The notes under the pieces are model-generated. The model saw only the letters and a list, made by a program, of their open reading frames with translations. It had not been told where the DNA came from and did not search any database. 10,268 nt of DNA from Tannerella sp. (GTDB lineage Bacteria > Bacteroidota > Bacteroidia > Bacteroidales > Tannerellaceae): NCBI GenBank assembly GCA_031283915.1, contig JAITAY010000259.1, positions 1-10,268 on the forward strand. The letters are read 5' to 3'. Numbering within the stretch: the stretch's first letter is position 1; each line of letters starts with the position of its first letter. The position numbers and the translations under genes are program-made. Positions 1 to 7,894 of the stretch are shown one piece after another.

Positions 1-3000
1 GCCGGCGAAGGCTCTCCGCCGGAAACGGTCGAACCACAGCAGAGCAAGACCCGCATTACGGGTACGGTGGTCGACCGGACGGGTGAACCGGTCATCGGCG
101 CTAACCTTGTGGAGAAAGGTGCTGTAACCAACGGAACGATCACGGATGCGGAAGGTCATTTTTCGCTGAACGTGGCGGAAAATGCGGTGCTGCAGGTGTC
201 GTATATCGGATACATTACACAGGAAATCAGCGTCGGACGGCAAACCAGCCTGAATATTACACTTGCAGAAGATATGCAGGCGCTGGAGGAAGTAGTAGTA
301 ATAGGTTACGGGACACAAAAGAAGGTGAATCTGACCGGCGCCGTCGATATGGTTACGTATGATCAGATCAAGGAGCGTCCCGTGACCAATGTAACGGAAG
401 CGTTGCAGGGTGCGTCTCCCAACCTGAATATTGCACCGGGCGAGTTTTCGGCAGAGCCGGGCGGAACGATGTCGCTGAATATCCGCGGTGTCGGTTCGTT
501 GACCGGAGATTATTCGCCGTATGTACTGGTCGACGGTATTCCCATGGATCTGAATTCCGTTAATCCGAACGATATTGAATCCATTTCCATTTTGAAGGAT
601 GCGGCAGCGTCAGCCATTTACGGTGCGCGCGCTCCCTACGGTGTGATATTGGTCACGACCAAAAAAGGCGGACAGGGTGAAAAAGTAAGGGTTACGTACA
701 ACAACAACACTTCCTTCTCAAGTCCCATGGGGATGCCTCACATGGAAAATACGCTGAAATATATGACGGCGCACGATCAGGCCAGTGTCAATGCCGGTAT
801 GGCGCCGGAGTTTACGGAGTATGAGTACGACCGCGTCAGGAAATACATGGCCGGCGAAATCAAGGACGAAACCTGGTTGCGCGATGACGGCGTGAACGAC
901 TGGCACGGCAACGACATCTGGGATATTGCCGGAAATGCCAATCACGACTGGTTTTACGATGTATATTACCGAAACAGTGTGATGCGTCAGAAACACGATG
1001 CAAGTATAAGCGGCGGCGGTAAAAACAGTTCCTATTATGCATCGGCAGGGTATTTGGATCAGCCCGGAGAATTGCGGTACGGCGACGAAGGTTACAAACG
1101 GTACAACATTACGGCCAACCTGACATCGAAACCTGCCGACTGGCTGACATTTATCGTAAATTCCAAATACATTAATGACTTCACGCAGTATTTCAATGCA
1201 GGGTCGTATGACAGGCGAACACAGTATCACAATTTTTACAGAACAAACTCTTTCAGGCCCCTGTATCTGCCTAACGGCACATTTTCGAGCATCTCCTATC
1301 TTCCGTCCATGGTCGACGAAAACGCGAAAGAACGTCACTTCGGATCTACGTATCTGGCTACGCTTGGCGCGATCATCGAACCGGTCAAAAACTGGAAAAC
1401 GCAGTTCAACTTCAATTATAAAACCGACCATACGCGGATTACCAACTATCATCCGACCATCTACGGGACGAATCCGAACGGCGAGAAAATCATCTATGAT
1501 AGCGCTATCAGCGATTACCAGACCTCGTTTGCCAAAGACGACTACACGATGTTCAATCTTGTTTCCTCCTACGAATTTTCATTGAAAGATCATTATTTCT
1601 ATATCATGAGCGGTTTTGAGAAAGAGCAGGACAAATACAGTTACCTTTGGAGCCAGAAAAAAAATATACTGGTTAGCGACATTCCGTCTATCAGTACGGC
1701 TGTCGGGGAGCATTATACGGACGACGCCATGTCCCACTGGGCAACAGCCGGTTTCTTCGGAAGACTGCAATACAATTACAAGGAAAAATACCTGTTCGAA
1801 GCCAATGTAAGGTACGACGGCAGTTCGCGGTTTGAGCAATCTTCCCGCTGGGGATTCTTCCCTTCGTTTTCGGTCGGTTACAATGTTTCGCGGGAATCGT
1901 TCTGGGAGCCGCTTGAACCGTATGTGAACAGTTTTAAAATCAGGGCCTCATGGGGGTCTCTGGGGAATCAGAATGTGCCGAACTACTTGTATCTGCCCAA
2001 TTTGGGTATCAACACCAATTTGGGATGGATTACGGGAAGTGAACGCCCCTCCTACACGACCGCTCCGGGACTTGTCAGCGCCCATTTGACGTGGGAAACA
2101 TCTACCACCTCCAATATCGGTTTCGACGCCGGTTTTCTGGGCAACAGACTGAATGTCGGGCTGGATGTATATCGCCGGTTAACGACCGACATGTTCGGCC
2201 CTGCCGAGGCGTTGCCGATTCTGCTCGGTGCAAGCGTGCCGCAGTCCAATAATTCGACCCTTGAAACAACCGGTTTTGAACTGGTACTAAGCTGGCGCGA
2301 CAAGATTGGCGACGACCTTTCCTTCAATGTCAGAGCTACGCTTGCCGACAATGTTTCTACCGTAAAGGAATACAATAATCCGACAAAAACGCTAAGTACA
2401 TGGTATGAAGGGAAAAAAGTCGGAGAGATATGGGGACTCGAAACGGTCGGAATTTACCAGACGGATGAAGAAGCCACCAAAGGCCCCGACCAGTCGCGTT
2501 TTTATCCGACTTGGGGCGCAGGCGATATTCAGTATAAAGACCTGGATGGCGACGGGAAAATCACCGACGGCACATATACCGTCGATAATCCGGGCGATTA
2601 CACCGTGATAGGCAACAACAGTCCGCGTTTCCTGACCGGTCTGACGCTTGGCGGTCAATGGAAAGGATTTGATTTAAGCATGTTCTGGCAGGGCGTATTG
2701 AAAAGGGATTTTGCTTTCAGGACGCAGGATCCGGCATTTCATGGATTTAATACAAATGCCTGGTTTGATATGAATATGTGGTATAAAGGAAACAGCACCA
2801 CATTGGATTACTGGCGTCCGGCAAACGAAACAAACATGCTGGGAGTGAATACCGATGCCTATTATCCGAAACCGTATCTGTCTTCCGAAGATTTGAAGAA
2901 TAGACAAGTACAGTCCCGCTTCACGCAAAATGCCGCTTATTTCCGGCTGAAAAACCTGACGGCAGGCTATACGATTCCGCCGAATCTCCTGCAGAAGATT

Positions 3001-3168
3001 TTTGTGAACAACGCACGGATCTATCTGTCCGGAGAAAATTTACTGACCTTTACTTCTCTCACTAAATTATTTGATCCGGAAGCGCTGAGCGCAGGTTACG
3101 GAAGCTATACGGGGAAAATGCATTTTCTGAGACAAGTTTATTCGATAGGATTGGATATTACATTTTAA
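1..3168 (+). CDS. SusC/RagA-family TonB-dependent outer membrane transporter, 5' end missing
   Basis: Outer membrane beta-barrel that, with its SusD partner, imports glycans or other nutrients using TonB energy. The frame is open from base 1, so the gene enters from the left. A GTG at 67 is an internal valine, not the start. Counting from base 1 (1055 residues seen): a Pro/Glu-rich linker (1-18); a carboxypeptidase-D regulatory-like domain beginning ITGTVVD (about 19-94); the SusC junction EEVVVIGYGTQKK (about 96-108); a plug domain with the family signature LVDGIPM...KDAAASAIYGARAPYGVILVTTKKG (about 176-223); then a long barrel ending in aromatic-rich strands and a terminal phenylalanine (LDITF). 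The signal peptide lies outside the window. The linker suggests that more than a signal peptide precedes the first domain, perhaps an STN domain (inference). Twelve bases separate it from susD. The family is certain; the substrate is unknown. Confidence 0.96.
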   Translation, partial: AGEGSPPETVEPQQSKTRITGTVVDRTGEPVIGANLVEKGAVTNGTITDAEGHFSLNVAENAVLQVSYIGYITQEISVGRQTSLNITLAEDMQALEEVVVIGYGTQKKVNLTGAVDMVTYDQIKERPVTNVTEALQGASPNLNIAPGEFSAEPGGTMSLNIRGVGSLTGDYSPYVLVDGIPMDLNSVNPNDIESISILKDAAASAIYGARAPYGVILVTTKKGGQGEKVRVTYNNNTSFSSPMGMPHMENTLKYMTAHDQASVNAGMAPEFTEYEYDRVRKYMAGEIKDETWLRDDGVNDWHGNDIWDIAGNANHDWFYDVYYRNSVMRQKHDASISGGGKNSSYYASAGYLDQPGELRYGDEGYKRYNITANLTSKPADWLTFIVNSKYINDFTQYFNAGSYDRRTQYHNFYRTNSFRPLYLPNGTFSSISYLPSMVDENAKERHFGSTYLATLGAIIEPVKNWKTQFNFNYKTDHTRITNYHPTIYGTNPNGEKIIYDSAISDYQTSFAKDDYTMFNLVSSYEFSLKDHYFYIMSGFEKEQDKYSYLWSQKKNILVSDIPSISTAVGEHYTDDAMSHWATAGFFGRLQYNYKEKYLFEANVRYDGSSRFEQSSRWGFFPSFSVGYNVSRESFWEPLEPYVNSFKIRASWGSLGNQNVPNYLYLPNLGINTNLGWITGSERPSYTTAPGLVSAHLTWETSTTSNIGFDAGFLGNRLNVGLDVYRRLTTDMFGPAEALPILLGASVPQSNNSTLETTGFELVLSWRDKIGDDLSFNVRATLADNVSTVKEYNNPTKTLSTWYEGKKVGEIWGLETVGIYQTDEEATKGPDQSRFYPTWGAGDIQYKDLDGDGKITDGTYTVDNPGDYTVIGNNSPRFLTGLTLGGQWKGFDLSMFWQGVLKRDFAFRTQDPAFHGFNTNAWFDMNMWYKGNSTTLDYWRPANETNMLGVNTDAYYPKPYLSSEDLKNRQVQSRFTQNAAYFRLKNLTAGYTIPPNLLQKIFVNNARIYLSGENLLTFTSLTKLFDPEALSAGYGSYTGKMHFLRQVYSIGLDITF

Positions 3169-3180
3169 AACTTTAAAACG

Positions 3181-4920
3181 ATGAAAACAATGAATATAAG
3201 ATATTTGAATTTAATAATCGTCCTGTGTCTCGCGTCTGTCACAGGATGCAAGGATACAGTGGATTTGAACCGGTTTCCGCTGGACATGGTATCGGCAGAA
3301 GATTACTGGAAAACAACCAGTGACCTGAATCTGTATGTCAATCAATTTTACACCGCGTTTAATCCTTCACTTAGCGATCAGTTGCAGTATACCTTTTCAT
3401 ACGATATGCAGACGGACGATTTTACATATGCAGAAGCAAATGCAAGGTTGCGAGGGTCCAGGACGGTACCCTCGACAGGAGGGTGGAGTTATACGAACAT
3501 TCGGAATATCAACTACTTTTTTGATAATTACCGGAAATGTGAAGAACCGTTCGAGGCGTACAAAGAGATTGCCGGAGCCGCTCATTTCATCCGGGCTTAC
3601 TTCTACTATAATCTGGTAAAGGAATATGGAGACGTACCGTATTTCAGTAGAACGCTGGGTACCGATGCGGAAGAACTGTATATGGAGAGAACGCCCCGCA
3701 ATCAGGTAGTCGATTCCATCATTGCCGACCTCGACAACGCCATCAGTTATTTGCCATCCGGCAAGCAATTGGGCGGCACCAAGCTGAGCAAGGAAATTGC
3801 GCAGCTTTTCAAGTCGAGAGTATGCCTGTACGAAGGGACCTGGGAGAAATACCAGACCGGCGCTTTCGGCGTATCCAACCCCCATCCGGATAAATACCTG
3901 AATCTTGCGGCAGAGGCGGCGGAAGCGGTCATACAATCCGGACTGTATTCCATTTATTTGAAGGGCGATCCGTACTGGAATTACTTTTTCTTTGCGGAGC
4001 TTGATTATGCAAACAATCCCGAAGTGCTTTTCTGGAAGAAACATGACCTGGATCTTGGAATAGGTCATGCGGAGCAATTCCAGATTGCCACCGGAAAAGG
4101 AGGCGGAATCGGTTTAACCAAATCGTTTGTCGAATCGTATTTATGCACGGATGGCAAGCCCATCAGCCAAAGCCCGTTGTACAAAGGCGACGGGGATTTG
4201 ATTACGGTGACGGCCAACCGCGATCCGAGGTTGATTCAAACGATCTTTACGCCCGGATTCCCGCTTCAGGTAATAAACGGTGATACCATACGCTTTGTCC
4301 GGCCGGCCGTTGATCAGGCGGCGCATACGGTTTGCCCGACCGGCTACCAGTTGAACAAGACGCTGAATTTCGACCCGATTCACCATAAAAGCCTTGACAC
4401 GCATGCTGACGGTTTTACCGGCTGGATTCTTTTCAGGTATGCGGAGGTGTTGTTGAACTATGCGGAAGCCAAAGCCGAGCTGGGTACAGTTACGCAGCAG
4501 GATATCGACAAAACCGTCAAGCTGTTGCGCGACCGCGCAGGGATGCCGAATCTGATTATGGCGGATATACCGAACGACCCGAACTGGTTGTTTCCGGATT
4601 TATCTCCGGTAATCAACGAAATACGGCGTGAACGGCGTGTAGAGCTTGTAGCCGAAAGTTTCCGCTGGGACGACATCGCCCGCTGGGCTGCCGCCGACGA
4701 AGTCATTGTCGGTAAACGTCCTGCAGGTGGAAAGTTCAACAGCATTGATTATCCCGACCTGTCGGCTGCCGATTACAAGCTGACCGACGGCTATTTCGAC
4801 CCGCTGAAAGATCAGTTGCCGAATGGATACGGATTTGTTTTGGACAGGGATTATTTAAGTCCCATTTCAACACAGGAATTGACATTAAATCCTAATCTGA
4901 AACAAAATCCGGGCTGGTAA
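3181..4920 (+). CDS. SusD/RagB-family outer membrane lipoprotein
   Basis: Surface lipoprotein that caps the SusC barrel and binds substrate. The N-terminus is a lipoprotein signal: a hydrophobic stretch (about 8-20) and lipobox VTGC with lipidated Cys23. Family landmarks include FIRAYFYYNLVKEYGDVPY (about 137-155) in the helical SusD repeat region, FRYAEVLLNYAEAKAELG (about 418-435), the charged IRRERRVELVAES block followed by RWDDIARW (about 481-502), and the C-terminal LSPISTQELTLNPNLKQNPGW typical of SusD ends. At 579 residues it is of normal size. It starts 12 bases after the susC stop, so the two are one transcript. No Shine-Dalgarno is visible, as is usual in Bacteroidota. ATG at 3190 (Met4) is a possible alternative start but would only shorten the signal peptide. 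The ligand cannot be deduced from sequence alone. Confidence 0.96.
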   Translation: MKTMNIRYLNLIIVLCLASVTGCKDTVDLNRFPLDMVSAEDYWKTTSDLNLYVNQFYTAFNPSLSDQLQYTFSYDMQTDDFTYAEANARLRGSRTVPSTGGWSYTNIRNINYFFDNYRKCEEPFEAYKEIAGAAHFIRAYFYYNLVKEYGDVPYFSRTLGTDAEELYMERTPRNQVVDSIIADLDNAISYLPSGKQLGGTKLSKEIAQLFKSRVCLYEGTWEKYQTGAFGVSNPHPDKYLNLAAEAAEAVIQSGLYSIYLKGDPYWNYFFFAELDYANNPEVLFWKKHDLDLGIGHAEQFQIATGKGGGIGLTKSFVESYLCTDGKPISQSPLYKGDGDLITVTANRDPRLIQTIFTPGFPLQVINGDTIRFVRPAVDQAAHTVCPTGYQLNKTLNFDPIHHKSLDTHADGFTGWILFRYAEVLLNYAEAKAELGTVTQQDIDKTVKLLRDRAGMPNLIMADIPNDPNWLFPDLSPVINEIRRERRVELVAESFRWDDIARWAAADEVIVGKRPAGGKFNSIDYPDLSAADYKLTDGYFDPLKDQLPNGYGFVLDRDYLSPISTQELTLNPNLKQNPGW

Positions 4921-4930
4921 CCATTCCGGG

Positions 4931-4974
4931 AGAGTTGCTTCGACGGGCAACACCTGTCGAAGCAACCTCTTTTT
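4931..4974 (+). terminator. Rho-independent terminator of the susCD unit
   Basis: The arm at 4934-4947 (GTTGCTTCGACGGG) pairs with 4953-4966 (CCTGTCGAAGCAAC): 14 base pairs with one G-T pair and a 5-base loop (CAACA). With one bulged C (4967) the stem extends into AGA/TCT. A run of five T (4970-4974) follows directly. It begins about 10 bases after the susD stop, so the susCD transcript probably ends here and the downstream enzyme genes need their own promoter. Confidence 0.88.
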
Positions 4975-5178
4975 AAAGACGTTCGTTGAGGTATTGGCTT
5001 ATATGCGATGTAAAGAACTGTTTGGCATGGATGTACTAATAGATTTTCTGTTTTCTTGCAGATATGTAAACCGGTATTTTAATTATACTTTGCACGGGAT
5101 ACAAACAAGAAGCGAAAAACGAAGAAGCGGCAGAGGCTTTGCATGCAAGATCTCTACACCGTATCTGCTACGTGTCGC

Positions 5179-5261
5179 GGGCGCCTGCGTCCAAACATCA
5201 TGGGCGCCTGCGTCCAAGCACCATGGGCGCCTGCGTCCAAACATCGTGGGCGCCTGCGTCC
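5179..5261 (+). repeat. Tandem repeat of exact 23-bp period, four invariant 14-bp cores
   Basis: The core GGGCGCCTGCGTCC occurs without change at 5179, 5202, 5225 and 5248, always 23 bp apart. The 9-bp pieces between cores vary: AAACATCAT, AAGCACCAT, AAACATCGT, all differences being transitions. GCGTCC at the end of each core can pair, with one G-U, with GGGCGC at the start of the next, placing the variable 9 bases in a loop. That gives three consecutive hairpins two bases apart (5187-5207, 5210-5230, 5233-5253). A decayed fourth spacer may follow, since GGGAGC recurs in register at 5271. A 23-bp period is not a multiple of three, which argues against coding. Confidence 0.9.
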
Positions 5262-5356
5262 GCGGGTTACGGGAGCAGAATCTCATTTCACAACCTTGTA
5301 CCGCATGAAGGAATACATTCGTTTTCGAGGAAGGTAGGTTATACGGGATAAATAAA

Positions 5357-5364
5357 TATCTTTG
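5357..5364 (+). promoter_or_regulatory. Probable Bacteroidota promoter -7 box for the DUF6807 operon
   Basis: TATCTTTG matches the Bacteroidota -7 consensus TAnnTTTG exactly. It would start transcription around 5370, leaving a leader of about 75 bases before the ATG at 5446. No good TTTG-type -33 box lies 19-21 bases upstream (the sequence there is GGTAGGTT), so the promoter may be weak or activator-dependent. The call rests on the single box and on its position after a strong terminator. Confidence 0.45.
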
Positions 5365-5445
5365 TGGCAGCAATAAAATAAGCATCCTGAAGCAGCAGAT
5401 TCAATACAGAAACTATTACAGTAATATGAATTAATATAGAAATAC

Positions 5446-6507
5446 ATGAAACAGAATTTTTTTACGGTAATCATTATTCCGACAGTGTTATGGGTGTCGG
5501 CATGTACGTCGGAGCCGGCCACCGTCATGACGGTGGCAGTAAATCCCGACAACGGACAGTACGTTATCTGCGAATCGGGGAAACCCGTCTTGCAGTATAA
5601 CTATCACACGGTTTACGAGGATGATGTGGTACGTTCCGAAAGTCAGAAAAATCAAAAGATAACGTATTCTCCTGTGGAAGGCGTCTATCTGGATGAGTAC
5701 TACAAGTCCAATCCCGCCGTAGACAAGGATGGTAAAGCAACATCGGCCATCTGGGCTACTCCCCGGAGCAACTATATTCATCCGCTGTACGGACTGAACG
5801 GCGAAATGCTCACGAACGACTGGCCGGACGGCGGTCATCCCCATCATCGCGGTATCTTTTGGGCATGGCCTGAAGTGGAATACGGCGCCGAACGCAGCGA
5901 CCTCTACGCGCTGCAAAGGGTTTTTGCCCGTCCTGTCGGGAACGTGAAATGTATCGACGGTTCCGGGTTCGCCGAAATCGAAGCCGAAAACCGATGGATA
6001 TGGGAAGAGAAGAAGGCGATTGTTCGCGAATGGGCGACCATCCGCGCATATCGGGCATCGGAAGGACGCCGGATCATCGACCTGACCATCCGGATGCAGG
6101 CGCTCGTGGACAGTGTCACGGTCGCTACACGTTTCACAAACAGCTACGGCGGACTGAACGTGAGGATGGCGACGCCGCAGCAACAGGATATTTCGTATTA
6201 TTCCGACACGGCGACCGCTTCGCCCGTAAGATGCTGGGCGGATTTCAACGGCATTTTCGAAGGCGGTCAATCGACTTCGGGAATGACGATTTTGCAGCAT
6301 AAGGACAATCCCGAATATCCGGGGAAATGGGTAGATTATCCCACCCTTTCGTGGGTACAGCCGACCTTCCCGACGCCCGATACACGGTATCCGTTGAGCA
6401 GGGACAAAGCGTTGATTCTGCGTTATCGCCTCGTTGTCCATCAGGGAGGAAAACCGGATGAGACCGTTTTGGTAAAGCTGTGGGACGAATACCAAAAGGA
6501 GCATTAA
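5446..6507 (+). CDS. DUF6807 (PmoA-like) family lipoprotein
   Basis: A 353-residue protein recognised as DUF6807, often annotated 'PmoA family' although no methane monooxygenase link is established. The N-terminus is a lipoprotein signal: MKQNFF, a hydrophobic stretch, then VSAC with Cys20 as lipidation site, so it is probably periplasmic or membrane-anchored. The family hallmark is the histidine-rich segment HPHHRGIFWAW (131-141), preceded by NYIHPLYGLNGE (about 109-120). This could be a metal or sugar site (inference). Residues 39-70 and 200-340 look beta-rich (ICESGKPVLQYNY; VVHQGGKPDETVLVKLWDEY at the end). It is first in a three-gene unit with two Tat-exported Gfo/Idh/MocA oxidoreductases. 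Such proteins commonly neighbour these oxidoreductases in Bacteroidota, suggesting a shared sugar-related task. The precise activity is unknown. The ATG at 5446 is chosen because it gives a complete signal peptide. Confidence 0.85.
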   Translation: MKQNFFTVIIIPTVLWVSACTSEPATVMTVAVNPDNGQYVICESGKPVLQYNYHTVYEDDVVRSESQKNQKITYSPVEGVYLDEYYKSNPAVDKDGKATSAIWATPRSNYIHPLYGLNGEMLTNDWPDGGHPHHRGIFWAWPEVEYGAERSDLYALQRVFARPVGNVKCIDGSGFAEIEAENRWIWEEKKAIVREWATIRAYRASEGRRIIDLTIRMQALVDSVTVATRFTNSYGGLNVRMATPQQQDISYYSDTATASPVRCWADFNGIFEGGQSTSGMTILQHKDNPEYPGKWVDYPTLSWVQPTFPTPDTRYPLSRDKALILRYRLVVHQGGKPDETVLVKLWDEYQKEH

Positions 6508-6544
6508 ATCAATGATCAGACTGAATTAAATAACATTATTTATT

Positions 6545-7894
6545 ATGTACACAAGAAGAAATTTTATCAGGACAACGGCTGCTGCAGCAATCACAGCGCC
6601 ATTCATCGTCAAATCATCGGCGATTGCAGGACTGGGGCATGTGGCTCCCAGCGACAAAATTAACATCGGCATCATCGGTTGCGGTCCGATGGGAACAGCT
6701 AATCTGAATACCTGCGCATCCAGCGAAAAAGCCGTAATCACGGCGGCATGTGATGTGTGGAAAGAAAGATTGGACAGGACTGTAGCACAACATGCAAATT
6801 GCAAAGGGTACAGCAATTATCACGACCTGCTCAATCACGGGGGAGTGGATGGCGTGATTATATCCACGCCGGCGCACTGGCACGCCATACAGGCCATAGA
6901 CGCTGCAAAGGCGGGAAAACATATCTACCTCCAAAAACCGATGGCGATGCACTTTGCCGAAAGTGTGGCAATACGCAACGCCGTCCGCCGGCACAAAGTC
7001 ATTTGTCAGATAGGAACGCAAATCCATGCAAGCGACCACTATCGGCGCATGGTTGAACTTGTCCGTTCGGGTAATCTCGGTCATATTGCTACCGTTCGCA
7101 CCTTTTTTGTGATGAACAGCGCCCCCGACGGCATCGGGTCGGGATTCAACACCGACAAAGTGCCCGAAGGGTTAAACTGGAACGAGTGGGTAGGGCCTGC
7201 ACGGATGCAGCCGTTCAATCCCAACTTAGTGAAAGAGGCTTATTATCACTGTTTCTGGATGGATTTCAGCGGCGGGTGGACGCCCGGCATGGCTCCACAT
7301 ATCACCGATTTGCCGATTTGGGCAATGAATCTGGACTATCCGACCGAAATCAGTTCGACGGGAGGGCGCTACGTACTCAAAGACGACAGCGATGCGTATG
7401 ACAATCAGGAAATACTGTGGCGCTATCCGAACATGACCATGACGTGGATGTTTTCGGCGACCAACAGCCACGGATGGGCATTTCACAACGCCGACCGGTC
7501 GGGCTTGGGCTACGAGACCGGTATGCAACGCCGGCTGGGCATCTACTTCCACGGCGAAAACGGCACGCTGATGACCGATTATTCTTCGCATATCCTCGTT
7601 CCCGAAGGTAACAAGATGGACGGCATGCAGACGCCTCCGCAGTCTATCCCCTCCTCGCCCGGACAGGAACTCGAATGGATAGACTGTATCAAATCGGGAC
7701 AACAGCCGCTTTGCAATCCCGAATATCACGTCAAAGTGGACGTTCCGGTAGTGTTGAGCCTGTTGTCTATGAAACTCGGACGCAGCATCCGGTTCGACCC
7801 CCAAACGGAAAAAATCGTGGACGACAAGGAAGCGACCCGTCTGGCTATGCCCGAATACCGTGCACCCTATAAACTTCCAAAAGAATACTTGTGA
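6545..7894 (+). CDS. Tat-exported Gfo/Idh/MocA-family oxidoreductase (first copy)
   Basis: NAD(P)-dependent oxidoreductase family acting on sugars and polyols; 449 residues, usual for exported members. The N-terminus MYTRRNFIR followed by an Ala-rich hydrophobic stretch is a twin-arginine signal (Arg4-Arg5), implying folding with bound cofactor before export to the periplasm. The Rossmann motif is INIGIIGCGPMG (GxGxxG at 45-50); STPAHWHAI lies at about 107-115. The usual catalytic EKP is QKP here (YLQKPM, 128-133). Pro-His-Ile-Thr-Asp at 251-255 matches the HxxD pair near the active site in this family, after the common NWNEWVGPA (about 211-219) and FSGGW (241-245). The gene lies 37 bases after the DUF6807 gene and overlaps the next by one base. 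Reaction and substrate are unknown; oxidation of a glycoside hydroxyl is plausible from known exported relatives. Confidence 0.9.
   Translation: MYTRRNFIRTTAAAAITAPFIVKSSAIAGLGHVAPSDKINIGIIGCGPMGTANLNTCASSEKAVITAACDVWKERLDRTVAQHANCKGYSNYHDLLNHGGVDGVIISTPAHWHAIQAIDAAKAGKHIYLQKPMAMHFAESVAIRNAVRRHKVICQIGTQIHASDHYRRMVELVRSGNLGHIATVRTFFVMNSAPDGIGSGFNTDKVPEGLNWNEWVGPARMQPFNPNLVKEAYYHCFWMDFSGGWTPGMAPHITDLPIWAMNLDYPTEISSTGGRYVLKDDSDAYDNQEILWRYPNMTMTWMFSATNSHGWAFHNADRSGLGYETGMQRRLGIYFHGENGTLMTDYSSHILVPEGNKMDGMQTPPQSIPSSPGQELEWIDCIKSGQQPLCNPEYHVKVDVPVVLSLLSMKLGRSIRFDPQTEKIVDDKEATRLAMPEYRAPYKLPKEYL

Larger units (their letters stand above)
4975..5445. other. Intergenic region between susCD and the DUF6807 operon
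   Basis: No convincing gene. Short open frames here (for example 4994-5308 on plus and 5083-5385 on minus) are built mostly from the 23-bp tandem repeat read in different frames and lack a recognisable protein. Contents: a weak -7-like TATACTTTG at 5084-5092, the GC-rich tandem repeat at 5179-5261, a better -7 box at 5357-5364, and an A/T-rich leader of about 75 bases before the ATG at 5446. Composition changes sharply, from A/T-rich flanks to the GC-rich repeat block. Confidence 0.7.

Noticed and set aside
2..22. Inverted repeat CCGGCG...CGCCGG near the window start
   Set aside because: It lies inside the susC reading frame in GC-rich linker codons and has no associated feature.
67..69. GTG at 67 as the susC start
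   Set aside because: The frame is open to base 1 and the preceding codons (ITGT) belong to the carboxypeptidase-D-like domain, so the gene begins outside the window.
718..1452. Minus-strand open frame of 244 codons inside susC
   Set aside because: Antisense shadow of a certain SusC coding region; its protein has no family pattern.
5179..5261. CRISPR-like array
   Set aside because: Cores of 14 bp with 9-bp, nearly identical spacers are far too short, and no cas genes are present.
4994..5385. Several short overlapping frames around the 23-bp repeat giving repeated peptides such as GRLRP and GACVQ
   Set aside because: The same repeat is open in several frames on both strands because of its composition; the period is not a multiple of three and no start context supports any frame.
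5488..6504. Long minus-strand open frame (338 codons) covering nearly the whole DUF6807 gene
   Set aside because: It lies antisense to a gene with a signal peptide and family motifs, has no recognisable domain, and such mirror frames arise from the codon use of the real gene.
6527..6542. Palindrome TAAATAACATTATTTA just before the first oxidoreductase start
   Set aside because: Pure A/T pairing with a 2-base loop in an A/T-rich gap; likely ordinary leader composition.
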